DNA from: Streptococcus salivarius
GTDB lineage: Bacteria > Bacillota > Bacilli > Lactobacillales > Streptococcaceae
Direction: 5' to 3'
DNA: 64,000 bases
Assembly: GCF_009738225.1 (NCBI RefSeq)
Contig: NZ_CP018187.1
Coordinates: 1,250,501 to 1,314,500 of the forward strand
Shown here: piece by piece, positions 47,888 through 57,375 of the stretch
How the letters are laid out: every line of letters begins with the position of its first letter
Position numbering within the stretch: the first letter of the stretch is position 1
Program-made: the position numbers and the translations under genes
The notes under the pieces: generated by a model
Databases searched by the model: none
Seen by the model: only the letters and a program-made list of their open reading frames with translations
Told to the model about the DNA's origin: nothing

Positions 47888-49426
47888 CTATACTAACTCA
47901 TTAAAATCCCAAACATCTGTCCAACCTTCATAAAATTCGGGTTCGTGACATACCATAAGGACACTACCTTTAAAGTCCTGAAGGGCACGCTTCAATTCAT
48001 CCTTAGCGTCAACATCCAAGTGATTAGTCGGTTCGTCCAGAACAAGGACATTATTTTCACGATTCATAAGGAGACAGAAACGAACCTTAGCCTGTTCTCC
48101 ACCTGAAAGCACCTGAATTTGACTTTCAATATGCTTAGAGGTTAATCCGCATTTGGCTAGAGCTGCACGAACCTCAGCTTGATTTAGAGCTGGGAAAGCG
48201 TCCCAAACTGCTTCAAGAGGTGTCTGACGTGACCCTTCTGCTTCTTGTTCAAAATAACCTAGATCAATAAAATCACCTGTTTCAACTTCTCCTTCGAGTG
48301 GTTGAATAATACCAAGCAGGCTCTTAAGCAAAGTGGTCTTACCGATACCATTGGCACCGACAATAGCTACCTTTTGATTACGTTCGAATGTAAGATTCAA
48401 TGGAGCCTTGGTCAACGGACGGTCGTAACCAATAACAAGATCTTTGGTTTGGAAAATAAAGCGTCCAGGTGTACGACTTTCCTTGAAATGGAATTCTGGT
48501 TTCGGCTTCTCTACCTGCAACTCGATAATTTCCATCTTATCCAATTTCTTCTGACGAGACATGGCCATATTTCGAGTAGCAACACGCGCCTTGTTACGGT
48601 TAACAAAATCTTGAAGGTCTGCAATTTCCTTTTGCTGACGTTCATAGGCTGCTTCCAATTGAGCTTTCTTCATTGCATAGACAGATTGGAAATTGTCATA
48701 ATCACCTGCATAGCGAACCAGATCTTGATTTTCAACATGGTAGACAATGTTAATCACATCGTTTAGGAACGGAATATCGTGCGAAATGAGGACAAAGGCA
48801 TTTTCATATTCTTGAAGATAGCGTTTAAGCCAGGCAATATGTTCAGCATCCAAATAGTTGGTAGGCTCATCAAGAAGCAAGATATCTGGTTTTTCAAGCA
48901 ATAACTTAGCCAAGAGAATCTTGGTACGTTGACCACCTGAAAGGTCCGTTACATCTGTATCCATGCCAAAATCCATGACACCTAGTGCACGGGCAACCTC
49001 ATCAATCTTAGCATCTAGTGTATAGAAATCACGCGTTTCCAAACGATCCTGAAGCTCACCTACTTCTTCCATCAGAGCATCAACGTCGGCTCCTTCGTCA
49101 GCCATAGACATGTAAATCTCGTTGATGCGTTCTTCAGTTTTAAAGAGCTCATCAAAAGCCGTACGAAGGACATCACGAACGGTCATCCCCTTTTCAAGAA
49201 CAGCATGCTGATCCAAGTAACCCGCTGTAACGTACTTAGACCACTCTACCTTACCTTCATCTGGCTGCAATTTTCCAGTAACGATAGACATGAAGGTTGA
49301 TTTCCCTTCACCGTTAGCACCGACAAGACCGATATGCTCACCTTTGAGCAAACGGAATGAGACATTTTCAAAAATAGCACGGTCACCAAATCCGTGACTA
49401 AGATTTTTGACTTCTAAAATAGACAT
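47888..49426 (-). CDS. ABC-F family ATPase (YkpA/YbiT-like)
   Basis: 512 residues with two ATPase domains and no membrane segment. Walker A GANGEGKST and GANGIGKTT, signatures DLSGGQRTK and VLSGGEQAK, Walker B LLLDEPTNYLD and LVLDEPTNHLD, with the charged linker QLEAAYERQQKEIADLQDF between them. ABC-F proteins act on the ribosome E site; this subgroup is a housekeeping translation factor, and I see no reason to call it a resistance protein. Confidence 0.88.
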   Translation of the reverse strand: MSILEVKNLSHGFGDRAIFENVSFRLLKGEHIGLVGANGEGKSTFMSIVTGKLQPDEGKVEWSKYVTAGYLDQHAVLEKGMTVRDVLRTAFDELFKTEERINEIYMSMADEGADVDALMEEVGELQDRLETRDFYTLDAKIDEVARALGVMDFGMDTDVTDLSGGQRTKILLAKLLLEKPDILLLDEPTNYLDAEHIAWLKRYLQEYENAFVLISHDIPFLNDVINIVYHVENQDLVRYAGDYDNFQSVYAMKKAQLEAAYERQQKEIADLQDFVNRNKARVATRNMAMSRQKKLDKMEIIELQVEKPKPEFHFKESRTPGRFIFQTKDLVIGYDRPLTKAPLNLTFERNQKVAIVGANGIGKTTLLKSLLGIIQPLEGEVETGDFIDLGYFEQEAEGSRQTPLEAVWDAFPALNQAEVRAALAKCGLTSKHIESQIQVLSGGEQAKVRFCLLMNRENNVLVLDEPTNHLDVDAKDELKRALQDFKGSVLMVCHEPEFYEGWTDVWDFNELV

Positions 49427-49541
49427 AGCATATCTGGGCTAAAACAGTCTTCAGCCCTTTCCTTTCTTGACATTAACTCTACTATTCTACCATTTTTTAG
49501 TGAAAATTTGGACCTATGCTTTTGGAAAATTAAAAAGAAAA

Positions 49542-49558
49542 AGCAGGAGCAACCTGCT
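49542..49558 (-). terminator. Terminator of the B6 salvage operon
   Basis: Minus strand AGCAGG-TTGCT-CCTGCT followed by TTTTTC. Confidence 0.85.
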
Positions 49559-49564
49559 AACTCT

Positions 49565-50095
49565 TTAGTTTCTCTGTAAAATACGTTTAAAGACAGGATA
49601 TAGGAGGGGAACTGCAATAATAGTCACTACTGATGTTCCAAAGGTTCCCCCTATTTTAGTAAGTGCCAATACCATGGCAGCATTTACTGGTAGAGTCGCA
49701 ACGATACTATTGATAATCGTATACTTAATAAAATTCAAAATAATTTTGGTTACTGCAGCTATGACTCCAATGAGTATGATATTAGCCATTTTGTCATTTG
49801 ATTTTAGTAGCTTTTCAAAAACAAGATAGAGCACCAGACAGACAATCAAGGATTCTAAAATAGTAATCCAGACCTCGGCAGCATAACCATTGATAATATC
49901 AAATAGCCCTAACCCTACTGTTGCGACTAGCGCACCTTTTCTGGCTCCAAAAATCAAGACAGCAATCACAACTAGGGCATTTCCCAAATGGACAAATTGA
50001 GGTCCAAAAGGAATACGAATAAACTGCACACTCACAATAATTAAAGCTGCATACAAACTTAGGATAACTAATTCACGTGTTTTATCACTTTTCAT
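49565..50095 (-). CDS. ECF transporter S component (second of the B6 cluster)
   Basis: 176 residues from MKSDKTRELVILSLYAALII, with about five membrane helices; PFGPQFVHLGNALVVIAVLIFG and GARKGALVATVGLGLFDIING are typical of S components. The start overlaps the kinase gene by 11 nt with AGGAGAAAA ahead. Linked to a pyridoxine kinase, it is likely a vitamin B6 (PdxU-type) or hydroxymethylpyrimidine importer. The substrate is not decided by sequence. Confidence 0.8.
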   Translation of the reverse strand: MKSDKTRELVILSLYAALIIVSVQFIRIPFGPQFVHLGNALVVIAVLIFGARKGALVATVGLGLFDIINGYAAEVWITILESLIVCLVLYLVFEKLLKSNDKMANIILIGVIAAVTKIILNFIKYTIINSIVATLPVNAAMVLALTKIGGTFGTSVVTIIAVPLLYPVFKRILQRN

Positions 50096-50942
50096 TTTTC
50101 TCCTCCAATAGGGCATTAAAACCACTAAATAATAAACCAATATGAGGCTCATAGCATAGGCCGTATTTTAAAGGACGACCATCGGACAGTGTTGATGAAA
50201 GAACTCGATCCATGACATCCAAGGCCAAATCACAAACCTTTAATAAATCTAGGTTATAAAAGTAACCAGCTGATAAGATTGCCGTTAGTAAATCTCCACT
50301 ACCATAAAAATGAGATTGATAACTTTTCCTCATAAGATAAGCCGTTTCATTAGTCTCTTTATCAAAATAAGCCAAACCCATTTTTTCTGTCTCAAAAGAG
50401 ATACCTGTCACAATAACTTTTCGGGGGCCAAGCTTGGTCAAATCTCTCAAAAGCTTTTCAACAGTGACTTTATCATAGGAACCTGCTTCAAGATATGGAG
50501 TATCCGTCAATAAGGCAGCTTCTGTCAGATTGGGAATGATGACATCTGCTTGTTGACAGAAATCTTTCATGGCTTCTACAAAGTTTCTATCAAAACCTTG
50601 ATAGAGACGGCCATTGTCACCCATAATAGGGTCAACAAATAGAGGTATCTCTTTATCGCGAGCTAATTGACCTACAAGTTTTAGTTCTTCTTCTGACTTA
50701 AAATAACCACTCACAAGGCCATCTACTTTAAAATCCAAGTGCTCCCACTGCTTACAAAACCCTTTTAGGTCAACTGTAAGGTCCCGTACATAAATATTAT
50801 TAAAGTCGCCTGTATGCGAAGATAAAAGAACCGTCGGCAAGGGAAGAACTTCAGTTTGACAGGCTGACATGATAGGGAGGCTACTAGTCAAAGCAACCTT
50901 ACCTAGACCAACGAGGTCATTGGCAACAATTACTTTAGTCAT
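50085..50942 (-). CDS. pdxK: Pyridoxine/pyridoxal kinase
   Basis: A 285-residue ribokinase-fold protein. VANDLVGLGKVALTSSLPIM at the start, PTVLLSSHTGDF, FVDPIMGDNGRLYQGF near 124, and the anion hole with catalytic Asp in YGSGDLLTAIL near 225 all match PdxY/PdxK-type kinases. It phosphorylates B6 vitamers. It starts directly at the stop of the preceding S-component gene and overlaps the next one. Confidence 0.88.
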   Translation of the reverse strand: MTKVIVANDLVGLGKVALTSSLPIMSACQTEVLPLPTVLLSSHTGDFNNIYVRDLTVDLKGFCKQWEHLDFKVDGLVSGYFKSEEELKLVGQLARDKEIPLFVDPIMGDNGRLYQGFDRNFVEAMKDFCQQADVIIPNLTEAALLTDTPYLEAGSYDKVTVEKLLRDLTKLGPRKVIVTGISFETEKMGLAYFDKETNETAYLMRKSYQSHFYGSGDLLTAILSAGYFYNLDLLKVCDLALDVMDRVLSSTLSDGRPLKYGLCYEPHIGLLFSGFNALLEEKNEK

Positions 50943-51452
50943 CTATTTCCCTTCCCAAGTCTTTTTAAACTGTTTAACAAAGCTTGTGTGGAAATAAATG
51001 TAATAGGCCACTCCTAAACCAAGAATAGCAGCTACAAGGTCAAATGGAATCTTCATAATAGCATAAGCTGGCGTACCATAGATAAAGGCTCTTCCTAAGC
51101 CATAACCTACTAGATCAATAATAGCCCCAAGCAAGAGACCTAAAGATGCCCTAGATTTGCTCAATTCTCCTAAACGCCCTCCAACAATGAGTGCAATAGC
51201 AAGAACTTGAAGGCTGTGTGTTACTAGAGTTACCCACATAGGAAGAGGGTAAAAAAGAAAATCTCCAATAAAGGAACCTACTCCCGCAATAATAACTGCT
51301 TCTGTAGGTGGGAAAATTAAACCAACTAGGAAAATAACAATCCCGTTAAAATAGAAATGACCTCCTGGCACAGGAATAGATAAGAGACTTGAACTCAAAA
51401 TAATGACAAGTGCCATGAAAAATGCAGAAATGGTTAAACGTTTTGCTGACAT
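50943..51452 (-). CDS. ECF transporter S component (first of the B6 cluster)
   Basis: 169 residues with five to six membrane helices, starting MSAKRLTISAFFMALVIILS; IPVPGGHFYFNGIVIFLVGLIF and EAVIIAGVGSFIGDFLFYP are typical S-component segments. It leads the operon with pdxK, so pyridoxine-type import is likely. Two S components with one kinase suggest that two vitamers or related compounds are taken up. Confidence 0.8.
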   Translation of the reverse strand: MSAKRLTISAFFMALVIILSSSLLSIPVPGGHFYFNGIVIFLVGLIFPPTEAVIIAGVGSFIGDFLFYPLPMWVTLVTHSLQVLAIALIVGGRLGELSKSRASLGLLLGAIIDLVGYGLGRAFIYGTPAYAIMKIPFDLVAAILGLGVAYYIYFHTSFVKQFKKTWEGK

Positions 51453-51554
51453 ACCTAAAACTCCTTAGTCAATAAATATAGTATAAGTTTATGAAAATTC
51501 TGACGATTAAACAAGATAGTATTTTTATTACTGTATGGGTACAGATTTGGAGCA

Positions 51555-51580
51555 ATAAAAAAACCACACGAACGTGTGGT
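51555..51580 (-). terminator. Terminator of the lipoprotein gene
   Basis: Minus strand ACCACACG-TT-CGTGTGGT followed by seven Ts. Confidence 0.92.
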
Positions 51581-51588
51581 GATCAAAC

Positions 51589-52119
51589 TTATTGAGCTTT
51601 TTTATCAAAATATTTGACAGGTGCCTTTTCAAGATTTTGTAGGGAAAGCTTGGCTGTCGCGTTTGCCTCAGTACCGTAATCAGAGAAATCAATGTTAAGA
51701 TCATGATCAAAATCCGCAACGGCATAGTCAACAACGATTTCTTTAACTTCCTTAGGAGCAATCGTGGTTTTATTTGCAATCTTATCTCGATCATCATCTT
51801 TAGAAAAGACTATTGTTGCCACCTTCACTTCTTCCTTCTCTTGTTTCACATCAAGGACTACCTTCATCAAAAGAGTGTAAGCATTCATGGTTTCTTTACT
51901 TGAGTTGCTAAGTTTATAGTGAACTCGTACAGCTTTTTGACCTTCTGGTGATTCGATTTTAGTTGCAGAAAGAACTTGTACACTTGCATCTTGTCCTGTA
52001 AATAGCATTTTGTTTTTATCGTAGGTCCAAGTAGGCTCTTTCTCGGGTGTACAAGCTGACAAACCGATAATAGTCAAGCATGCAAGAGCGAGAAGTCCTA
52101 AGATTTTCTTAAAAGTCAT
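51589..52119 (-). CDS. Lipoprotein, DUF5067-like
   Basis: 176 residues. Signal peptide MTFKKILGLLALACLTIIGL followed by lipobox LSAC (Cys near residue 22) marks a membrane-attached extracellular lipoprotein. The mature part has a beta-rich domain with VRVHYKLSNSSKETMNAYTLL and DYAVADFDHDLNIDFSDYG, as in DUF5067 proteins of streptococci. Function unknown. Divergent from the MocR gene. Confidence 0.75.
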   Translation of the reverse strand: MTFKKILGLLALACLTIIGLSACTPEKEPTWTYDKNKMLFTGQDASVQVLSATKIESPEGQKAVRVHYKLSNSSKETMNAYTLLMKVVLDVKQEKEEVKVATIVFSKDDDRDKIANKTTIAPKEVKEIVVDYAVADFDHDLNIDFSDYGTEANATAKLSLQNLEKAPVKYFDKKAQ

Positions 52120-52278
52120 TCTTATAATCTCCTTAAACTTATTTGGAAGGGGAATTTAGTTTTACCTTACAACCTTCTTATTATGTCAAAATCTAATAAT
52201 CTTGTCAAATTTCTCTGGGCCTATTGCTCTGAGAAGGGAAGTAAGGTAAAATAAGGAAAAATCTGTAAGGGGTCAGTT

Positions 52279-53544
52279 ATGAGTATTTATCAAGATATTG
52301 TCGAGACCATTATAAAAGATATCCAAAATGGTACTTTAAAAAAAGGGAGTAAGCTCCCCTCTATTCGTCAACTTAGCCAGACTTATGCCTGTAGTAAGGA
52401 TACAGCTCAAAGAGCACTCTTGGAACTCAAATATCAAAACTATATTTACGCCGTACCCAAAAGTGGCTATTATGTTCTCGAAGGACGCAATGAAGTCGAT
52501 AATAAGGTCCTTCTTAACCTTAATGATTACAATCAATTGGCCTACGAGGATTTTAAACTTTGTTTGGATGAAAGTTTGGCGGGTCATCAGGACTACCTCT
52601 TCAACTATTATCATGAACAAGCTGGACTCAAAGATTTGCTTGAAGCCTTAAAGAGTCGATTAATTGCTGACGATATTTATGTCAATTCAGATCAGATTGT
52701 CATAACCTCAGGAAGTCAACAGGCCCTCTACATCCTTTCACAGATGGATTTTGGTAATGGTGGCCACAAAATTCTTTTAGAACAACCTACCTATCATCGC
52801 ATGAACCAGCTTGTCAACCGTCAAAATCTAGCTTACGAGACGATTAACCGTGGTTTTGATGGTTTGGATTTTGACCGCTTGGAAGAGTACTTTAAATCTG
52901 GACAGATTAAGTTCTTCTATACTATCAGTCGTTACTCCAATCCTCTCGGATTAAGCTATAATGCTAGCGAAAAAGAAAAGCTAGCCCAACTTGCCAATCA
53001 GTATAATGTTTATATCGTCGAGGATGACTATATGGGAGACTTTAGTGATAGTAAAAATCTCCCTATTCACTACTATGATACTCAAAATCAGACCATCTAT
53101 ATCAAATCCTTCTCCATGACCCTTTTTCCAGGTTTGCGCCTAGGTAGCCTTGTTTTACCACCTAATCTTAAGTCTACCTTTTTGAGCCACAAGGGACTTA
53201 TTGACTATGATACCAATCTCATCATGCAAAAAGCACTTTCCGTTTATCTCGAAAATGGCATGTTCCAAAAAAACATTAAGAAGCTGGATGACCTCTTTCA
53301 ACAAAATATGGCTAAAAGTCAAGCAATCATTGACAAATCTAAGGTTAGCATTCCTTATCAGATTTCCCCTAGGCATGTGACCTGGCAACTTCCTAAAGAG
53401 TTTTCACTCGAAAAATTCAAAGCCCACAAGCAGATTCGCTTTTTAGAATCCTCCTTTATTAGACCAACTTCTGAAACTTATCTGCAGATAGGTCATGGAC
53501 AGGAACTGGAATCCTTTATAAAAATTTTAAAAAAGACAGAGTGA
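52279..53544 (+). CDS. MocR-type regulator (GntR HTH plus aminotransferase fold) without PLP lysine
   Basis: 421 residues. GntR winged helix (about 1-70: LKKGSKLPSIRQLSQTYACSKDTAQRAL) joined to a fold-type I aminotransferase domain (about 100-420). ITSGSQQALYIL, VEDDYMGDF and FPGLRLGSLVLP are present. The usual PLP-lysine motif Y-I-x-x-F-S-K-T-L reads YIKSFSMTLFPG: Met280 replaces the lysine, one A-to-T change from AAG. PLP could bind but not as a Schiff base at this site. It stands beside B6 salvage genes, so it may regulate them. GGGG ribosome site 8 nt before the ATG. Confidence 0.85.
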   Translation: MSIYQDIVETIIKDIQNGTLKKGSKLPSIRQLSQTYACSKDTAQRALLELKYQNYIYAVPKSGYYVLEGRNEVDNKVLLNLNDYNQLAYEDFKLCLDESLAGHQDYLFNYYHEQAGLKDLLEALKSRLIADDIYVNSDQIVITSGSQQALYILSQMDFGNGGHKILLEQPTYHRMNQLVNRQNLAYETINRGFDGLDFDRLEEYFKSGQIKFFYTISRYSNPLGLSYNASEKEKLAQLANQYNVYIVEDDYMGDFSDSKNLPIHYYDTQNQTIYIKSFSMTLFPGLRLGSLVLPPNLKSTFLSHKGLIDYDTNLIMQKALSVYLENGMFQKNIKKLDDLFQQNMAKSQAIIDKSKVSIPYQISPRHVTWQLPKEFSLEKFKAHKQIRFLESSFIRPTSETYLQIGHGQELESFIKILKKTE

Positions 53545-53558
53545 CAATTAGACACAAC

Positions 53559-53582
53559 AAAAGCCATCGCTTGATGGCTTTT
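53559..53582. terminator. Bidirectional terminator
   Basis: AAAAGCCATC-GCTT-GATGGCTTTT, shared by the convergent MocR and ATP-cone genes. Confidence 0.9.
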
Positions 53583-53584
53583 GT

Positions 53585-53923
53585 TTATTTAGTCTGCTCA
53601 AAGCGTAGGTGTACAATTACTTTGTCACCATAACCGTTACGCTCCAAATCTCGTTGCAAACGGTATGAAATATAGTGCTCAGCAATGTTGATAAAGCCTG
53701 CTTCCATGAGACGATTTTCAACCAATGACTGAATCATGTTAATGGTTGGGCGTTCTACCTGAGCATCTTGAAGATCAAGCACTACTTTTTTCGTAACTTG
53801 AGCAAGGTTTTGGCGCCAAGTATCGTCGAGAACATACACAGTCTGTGCTGCTTTTAAGATGGCTTGGTAAATTTTATCAGGATCAAATTCAGCAACTTGA
53901 CCATTACGTTTAATAATTTGCAT
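53585..53923 (-). CDS. Stand-alone ATP-cone domain protein
   Basis: 112 residues: MQIIKRNGQVAEFDPDKIYQ, VTKKVVLDLQDAQVERPTINMIQSL (split across 45-70) and the C-terminal VENRLMEAG..IAEHYISYRLQRD pattern match the ATP-cone of ribonucleotide reductases and NrdR. No zinc ribbon and no catalytic domain is attached. It may sense (d)ATP and regulate another protein. Function unknown. Confidence 0.8.
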   Translation of the reverse strand: MQIIKRNGQVAEFDPDKIYQAILKAAQTVYVLDDTWRQNLAQVTKKVVLDLQDAQVERPTINMIQSLVENRLMEAGFINIAEHYISYRLQRDLERNGYGDKVIVHLRFEQTK

Positions 53924-54014
53924 GGCTACCCTCTTTTCATGGCTTTTTCTTTTATTATGCAGAGAATTTACATATTTGTCAAGTGCAAATCCCTGAAAGA
54001 GCTATCCAGACTGC

Positions 54015-54596
54015 TTATTCCCAGAATTTAGAAATGTAAACTGGTTTACCATGTTTATCAAAGGAAAGCGTTGCAGTATAGGAATCTGACTCATGGTGCC
54101 GCATATAATTAGCGATTCTTTTATCATCGTTTATCAGGTGAATGTCATAAGTCTGCCCGTCAGAACTTTCAAAGTGAGCATTAATCCTAGCACTACTCGT
54201 TTTAGACCCAACATGACTAATATCTATTTGTTTAACTTTGCCATCAATGGTTTTAGCTATAGGTCCTCCATAATCCTTGTAAATAGTGACGGTAGCTAAA
54301 ACATCCTCAACCAAAACATAGGTCATTCCGAAAATAAACAGATAAACTATTGGGATGACAATGAAAGATAATTTACTTTGACAAAACTTTTCCTTCTGCC
54401 AAGCCCAGATATCTTGAGGTGACATGATTAAAAACTTCTTAACATACTGATGAACGAGTAACCTATAGACTAACACTAAAAATGTTAATTGTCCCAAGGG
54501 ATAAGCAAAACTGGGTAAGCCATCAATAAGTACATTGACTTTATCAGATTCAAAAGTGTAATGTCCCCATACCCCGTCAAAGAACTCTAAAAACAA
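54015..54596 (-). CDS. Hypothetical membrane protein
   Basis: 193 residues that I do not recognise. Two clear membrane segments (about 35-52, LGQLTFLVLVYRLLVHQY; and about 80-105, FIVIPIVYLFIFGMTYVLVEDVLA) are followed by an extracytoplasmic beta-rich tail (about 110-193) with SARINAHFESSDGQTYDIHL. No signal for wall anchoring. It stands alone between the ATP-cone and pheT genes. Confidence 0.6.
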   Translation of the reverse strand: MFLEFFDGVWGHYTFESDKVNVLIDGLPSFAYPLGQLTFLVLVYRLLVHQYVKKFLIMSPQDIWAWQKEKFCQSKLSFIVIPIVYLFIFGMTYVLVEDVLATVTIYKDYGGPIAKTIDGKVKQIDISHVGSKTSSARINAHFESSDGQTYDIHLINDDKRIANYMRHHESDSYTATLSFDKHGKPVYISKFWE

Positions 54597-54631
54597 ATTA
54601 TCTCCTTTATGTAATATCGTCTAATCACTTA

Positions 54632-54657
54632 AAAATCCATCTTCTCAGATGGATTTT
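54632..54657 (-). terminator. pheT terminator
   Basis: AAAATCCATC / GATGGATTTT stem with T runs, 8 nt past the pheT stop. Confidence 0.88.
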
Positions 54658-54664
54658 CTAACTA

Positions 54665-57073
54665 TTAACGTACTTCTGCTTTAACTTTTTCAGTGAGAGC
54701 TTTAGTAATTTTTTCCATGTATTTGGCAACTTCTTCATCTGTGAGGTTGTCATTTGGATTTTGGAAGGTAAGGCTATAAGCCATTGATTTCATACCTGCA
54801 CCAAGTTTTTCACCTGCGTAAACGTCGAAGAGTTTAACAGCAACCAAGCGTTTGACTCCTGCAGAGTAGATAGCATCCAGAACTTCTTGATGAGTTATTT
54901 CTGCCTTGAGAAGAAGGGCAATATCACGTGATACTGCAGGGAATTTTGTGATTTCAACAAATGGTTGATCTGGTTGCAAGGCAGCTTCTACAGCACTAAG
55001 GTTAATTTCAGCCACATAAGTCTCAGGAATGCCATAGTTTTTGGCAGTTTGTGGGTGAACTTGACCAAGGAATCCAATCGTTTGACCATCAAGCACAATA
55101 GCAGCTGTACGACCTGGGTGCATGCTTGCTAGGTCTTTTGTTGGTACATAGTCAACTGAAACTTCAAGTTTATCAAAGAGTGCTTCAACAATACCTTTGG
55201 CATAGAAGAAATCAACTGGCGTTGCTTTGGTTTGGAAATCTTTTTCAGCTACAAGACCAGAAATAGCGAAGGCAAAGGTATTGATTTCATTTGGCAATTC
55301 CTCTTTTGGATTACCCTTTTGTTCAAAGACCTTACCGATTTCGTAAATGGCAACGTTACTATTCTTACGGTTAACATTGTAAGCAACAGTATCAAGCATG
55401 CCAGAAACCATATTCTGACGGAGAGCTGAACGGTCAACAGTCATTGGCCACATCAACTCAGTCAAATTACTTGGTGTCGCAGCAAATTCAACGGCTTTTT
55501 CAGGTGTTGTCAAAGCATATGAGATGATTTCAGTCAATCCAGCACCTTCAGCAATGCTACGAACCTTACGGCGAAGTGCTTGTGTTTCAGTCAATTCACC
55601 GGCCGTTCCTGCTGCTTCTGGAAGTGTCGTAGGCAATTTTTCATAGCCGTAGATACGTGCAATTTCCTCAACCAGGTCTGCTTGGATACTGATATCCCAA
55701 CGACGACGTGGTACAGATACTGTGAATTTATCGGCATCACCTGTCAATCCAAAACCAAGTTTCGCAAAGACATCTTCAATATCTGCAAAAGTCAATTCTG
55801 TACCAAGGCGAACATTCACATAGTCAAGACTTGTAGAAACTTGAACTGGCTCTGTATCAACTGATCCCGCTTGAACACGGCCTGCAAGCACCGTTCCATT
55901 TGCCAATTCTTGCAACATTGCTGCAGCAAAATCAAGCGCTTCAAGGACAGTATCGTTATTGATACCTTTTTCAAAACGTGATGATGATTCTGAACGAAGG
56001 TTGAGGCGACTACTTGTCTTACGAATTGATTTACCATCAAATACAGCAGCTTCGAGAACAACATTTTTAGAATTGTTGTCAATTTCAGTTGAAGCGCCAC
56101 CCATAACACCTGCTAGGGCAACTGGTTTGTCAGCAACTGTAATAACAATATCTTCAGTAGTCAATTCACGTTCTTCACCATCGAGAGTCACCAATTTTTC
56201 ACCCTCACGGGCATCACGGGCAACGATTCGTGAATCTTCAAATTTGTCCAAATCAAAGGCGTGCATTGGTTGTCCAAAGTAAAGAAGAACATAGTTTGTC
56301 ACATCTACCACATTGTTGATTGGACGGATACCAGCATTCATAAGAAGGTTTTGTAACCATTGTGGACTTGGTTGAACAGTAACATTCTCAACCACACGGC
56401 TAGCATAAGTAGCCACTTTATCGCTTTCGATAGCTACTGAAATCTTATCAGAAGCTGGCTTGCTGTCTTCTGTGACTGTTTTTTCTGGGAAGTGAACAGA
56501 TTTACCATAGATTGCAGCGACTTCATGGGCCACACCACGCATAGAAAGAGCATCCGCACGGTTAGGTGTGATTGACAATTCGATGATTTCATCATCAAGG
56601 TCGAGATATGGGAAAATGCTATCTCCAGGAACAGCATCTTCAGGCAAAATTTGGATTCCATCTGCAAATTCCTTAGGAATAATGCTATCTGGAAGTCCAA
56701 GTTCTGCCAAAGAACAGATCATACCGAGAGATTCCATGCCTCGAATCTTCCCTTTTTTAATTTTGTAATTGTCCGCAATGCGTGCACCAGGAATGGCAAC
56801 AATTACCTTGATTCCAGCAGTGACATTTGGAGCTCCACAAACAATTTGACGTGGACCTTCAGCATCTCCTGTATCTACTTGACACAAGTGCAAGTGTGTT
56901 TCAGGCACATCTTCACATGACAAGACATGACCAACAACCAATTTAGACAAGCCTTCAGCAGGTGTTTCAACACCTTCCACTTCAATACCTGTCGTCGACA
57001 TTTTTTCAGCGAGTTCAGCAGTGGTAACATCCACATCAACCAACTCTTTTAACCATTTATAACTAACTAGCAT
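54665..57073 (-). CDS. pheT: Phenylalanine--tRNA ligase beta subunit
   Basis: About 802 residues from [16 protein letters not shown], the family's usual start. N-terminal EMAP-like tRNA-binding domain (about 40-150), B3/B4 editing region, B5 domain, and C-terminal anticodon-binding FDX domain with [12 protein letters not shown]. It pairs with PheS to charge tRNA-Phe. No Shine-Dalgarno lies 5-12 nt before the ATG; the nearest AAGGA is about 24 nt upstream inside a hairpin. Confidence 0.96.
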   Translation of the reverse strand: MLVSYKWLKELVDVDVTTAELAEKMSTTGIEVEGVETPAEGLSKLVVGHVLSCEDVPETHLHLCQVDTGDAEGPRQIVCGAPNVTAGIKVIVAIPGARIADNYKIKKGKIRGMESLGMICSLAELGLPDSIIPKEFADGIQILPEDAVPGDSIFPYLDLDDEIIELSITPNRADALSMRGVAHEVAAIYGKSVHFPEKTVTEDSKPASDKISVAIESDKVATYASRVVENVTVQPSPQWLQNLLMNAGIRPINNVVDVTNYVLLYFGQPMHAFDLDKFEDSRIVARDAREGEKLVTLDGEERELTTEDIVITVADKPVALAGVMGGASTEIDNNSKNVVLEAAVFDGKSIRKTSSRLNLRSESSSRFEKGINNDTVLEALDFAAAMLQELANGTVLAGRVQAGSVDTEPVQVSTSLDYVNVRLGTELTFADIEDVFAKLGFGLTGDADKFTVSVPRRRWDISIQADLVEEIARIYGYEKLPTTLPEAAGTAGELTETQALRRKVRSIAEGAGLTEIISYALTTPEKAVEFAATPSNLTELMWPMTVDRSALRQNMVSGMLDTVAYNVNRKNSNVAIYEIGKVFEQKGNPKEELPNEINTFAFAISGLVAEKDFQTKATPVDFFYAKGIVEALFDKLEVSVDYVPTKDLASMHPGRTAAIVLDGQTIGFLGQVHPQTAKNYGIPETYVAEINLSAVEAALQPDQPFVEITKFPAVSRDIALLLKAEITHQEVLDAIYSAGVKRLVAVKLFDVYAGEKLGAGMKSMAYSLTFQNPNDNLTDEEVAKYMEKITKALTEKVKAEVR

Positions 57074-57375
57074 AATTATGATATTAAGACCGTGTCCTTG
57101 CAAAGCAAGGACCAAAGTGACAAGATTTTAGGAAGTCGCCTGAAATCCTAATTTCAGTAGCGACTTATCTAAATCTCGAACTTTGAGGTCGTATTCAAAT
57201 CCTTTCTGTAAAATTATCAGTTCAACTGATAAATGAGAGAAGAATTTAAACCTCTACTTAGGGCGGGTTCAAATCCTTTCTGTAATATAGGAATATGTAT
57301 AGCTGATATAAGAGGAAGACGAACTGACACGTTTAATCGCCTTATAAACTCCTCTCTATCAACTTAATAATCGGT
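57074..57375 (-). promoter_or_regulatory. Structured leader region of pheT
   Basis: No gene. It holds three perfect inverted repeats: GTCCTTG-CAAAG-CAAGGAC (57094-57112), a 34-nt hairpin with AAGTCGC arms and CTGAAAT/ATTTCAG inner arms (57133-57166), and TTATCAGTT/AACTGATAA (57218-57236). The 17-nt segment TACAGAAAGGATTTGAA (minus strand) occurs twice, 72 bp apart (57196-57212 and 57268-57284). No T-box core is present. Confidence 0.6.

Noticed and set aside
47888..49426. An antibiotic-resistance ABC-F protein
   Set aside because: The short linker and the YkpA/YbiT-like layout fit the housekeeping group; there is no mobile context.
57074..57375. A second T-box in front of pheT
   Set aside because: The hairpins are real, but the conserved T-box core (GGTGGTACCGCG-like) and a terminator with a long U run are absent.
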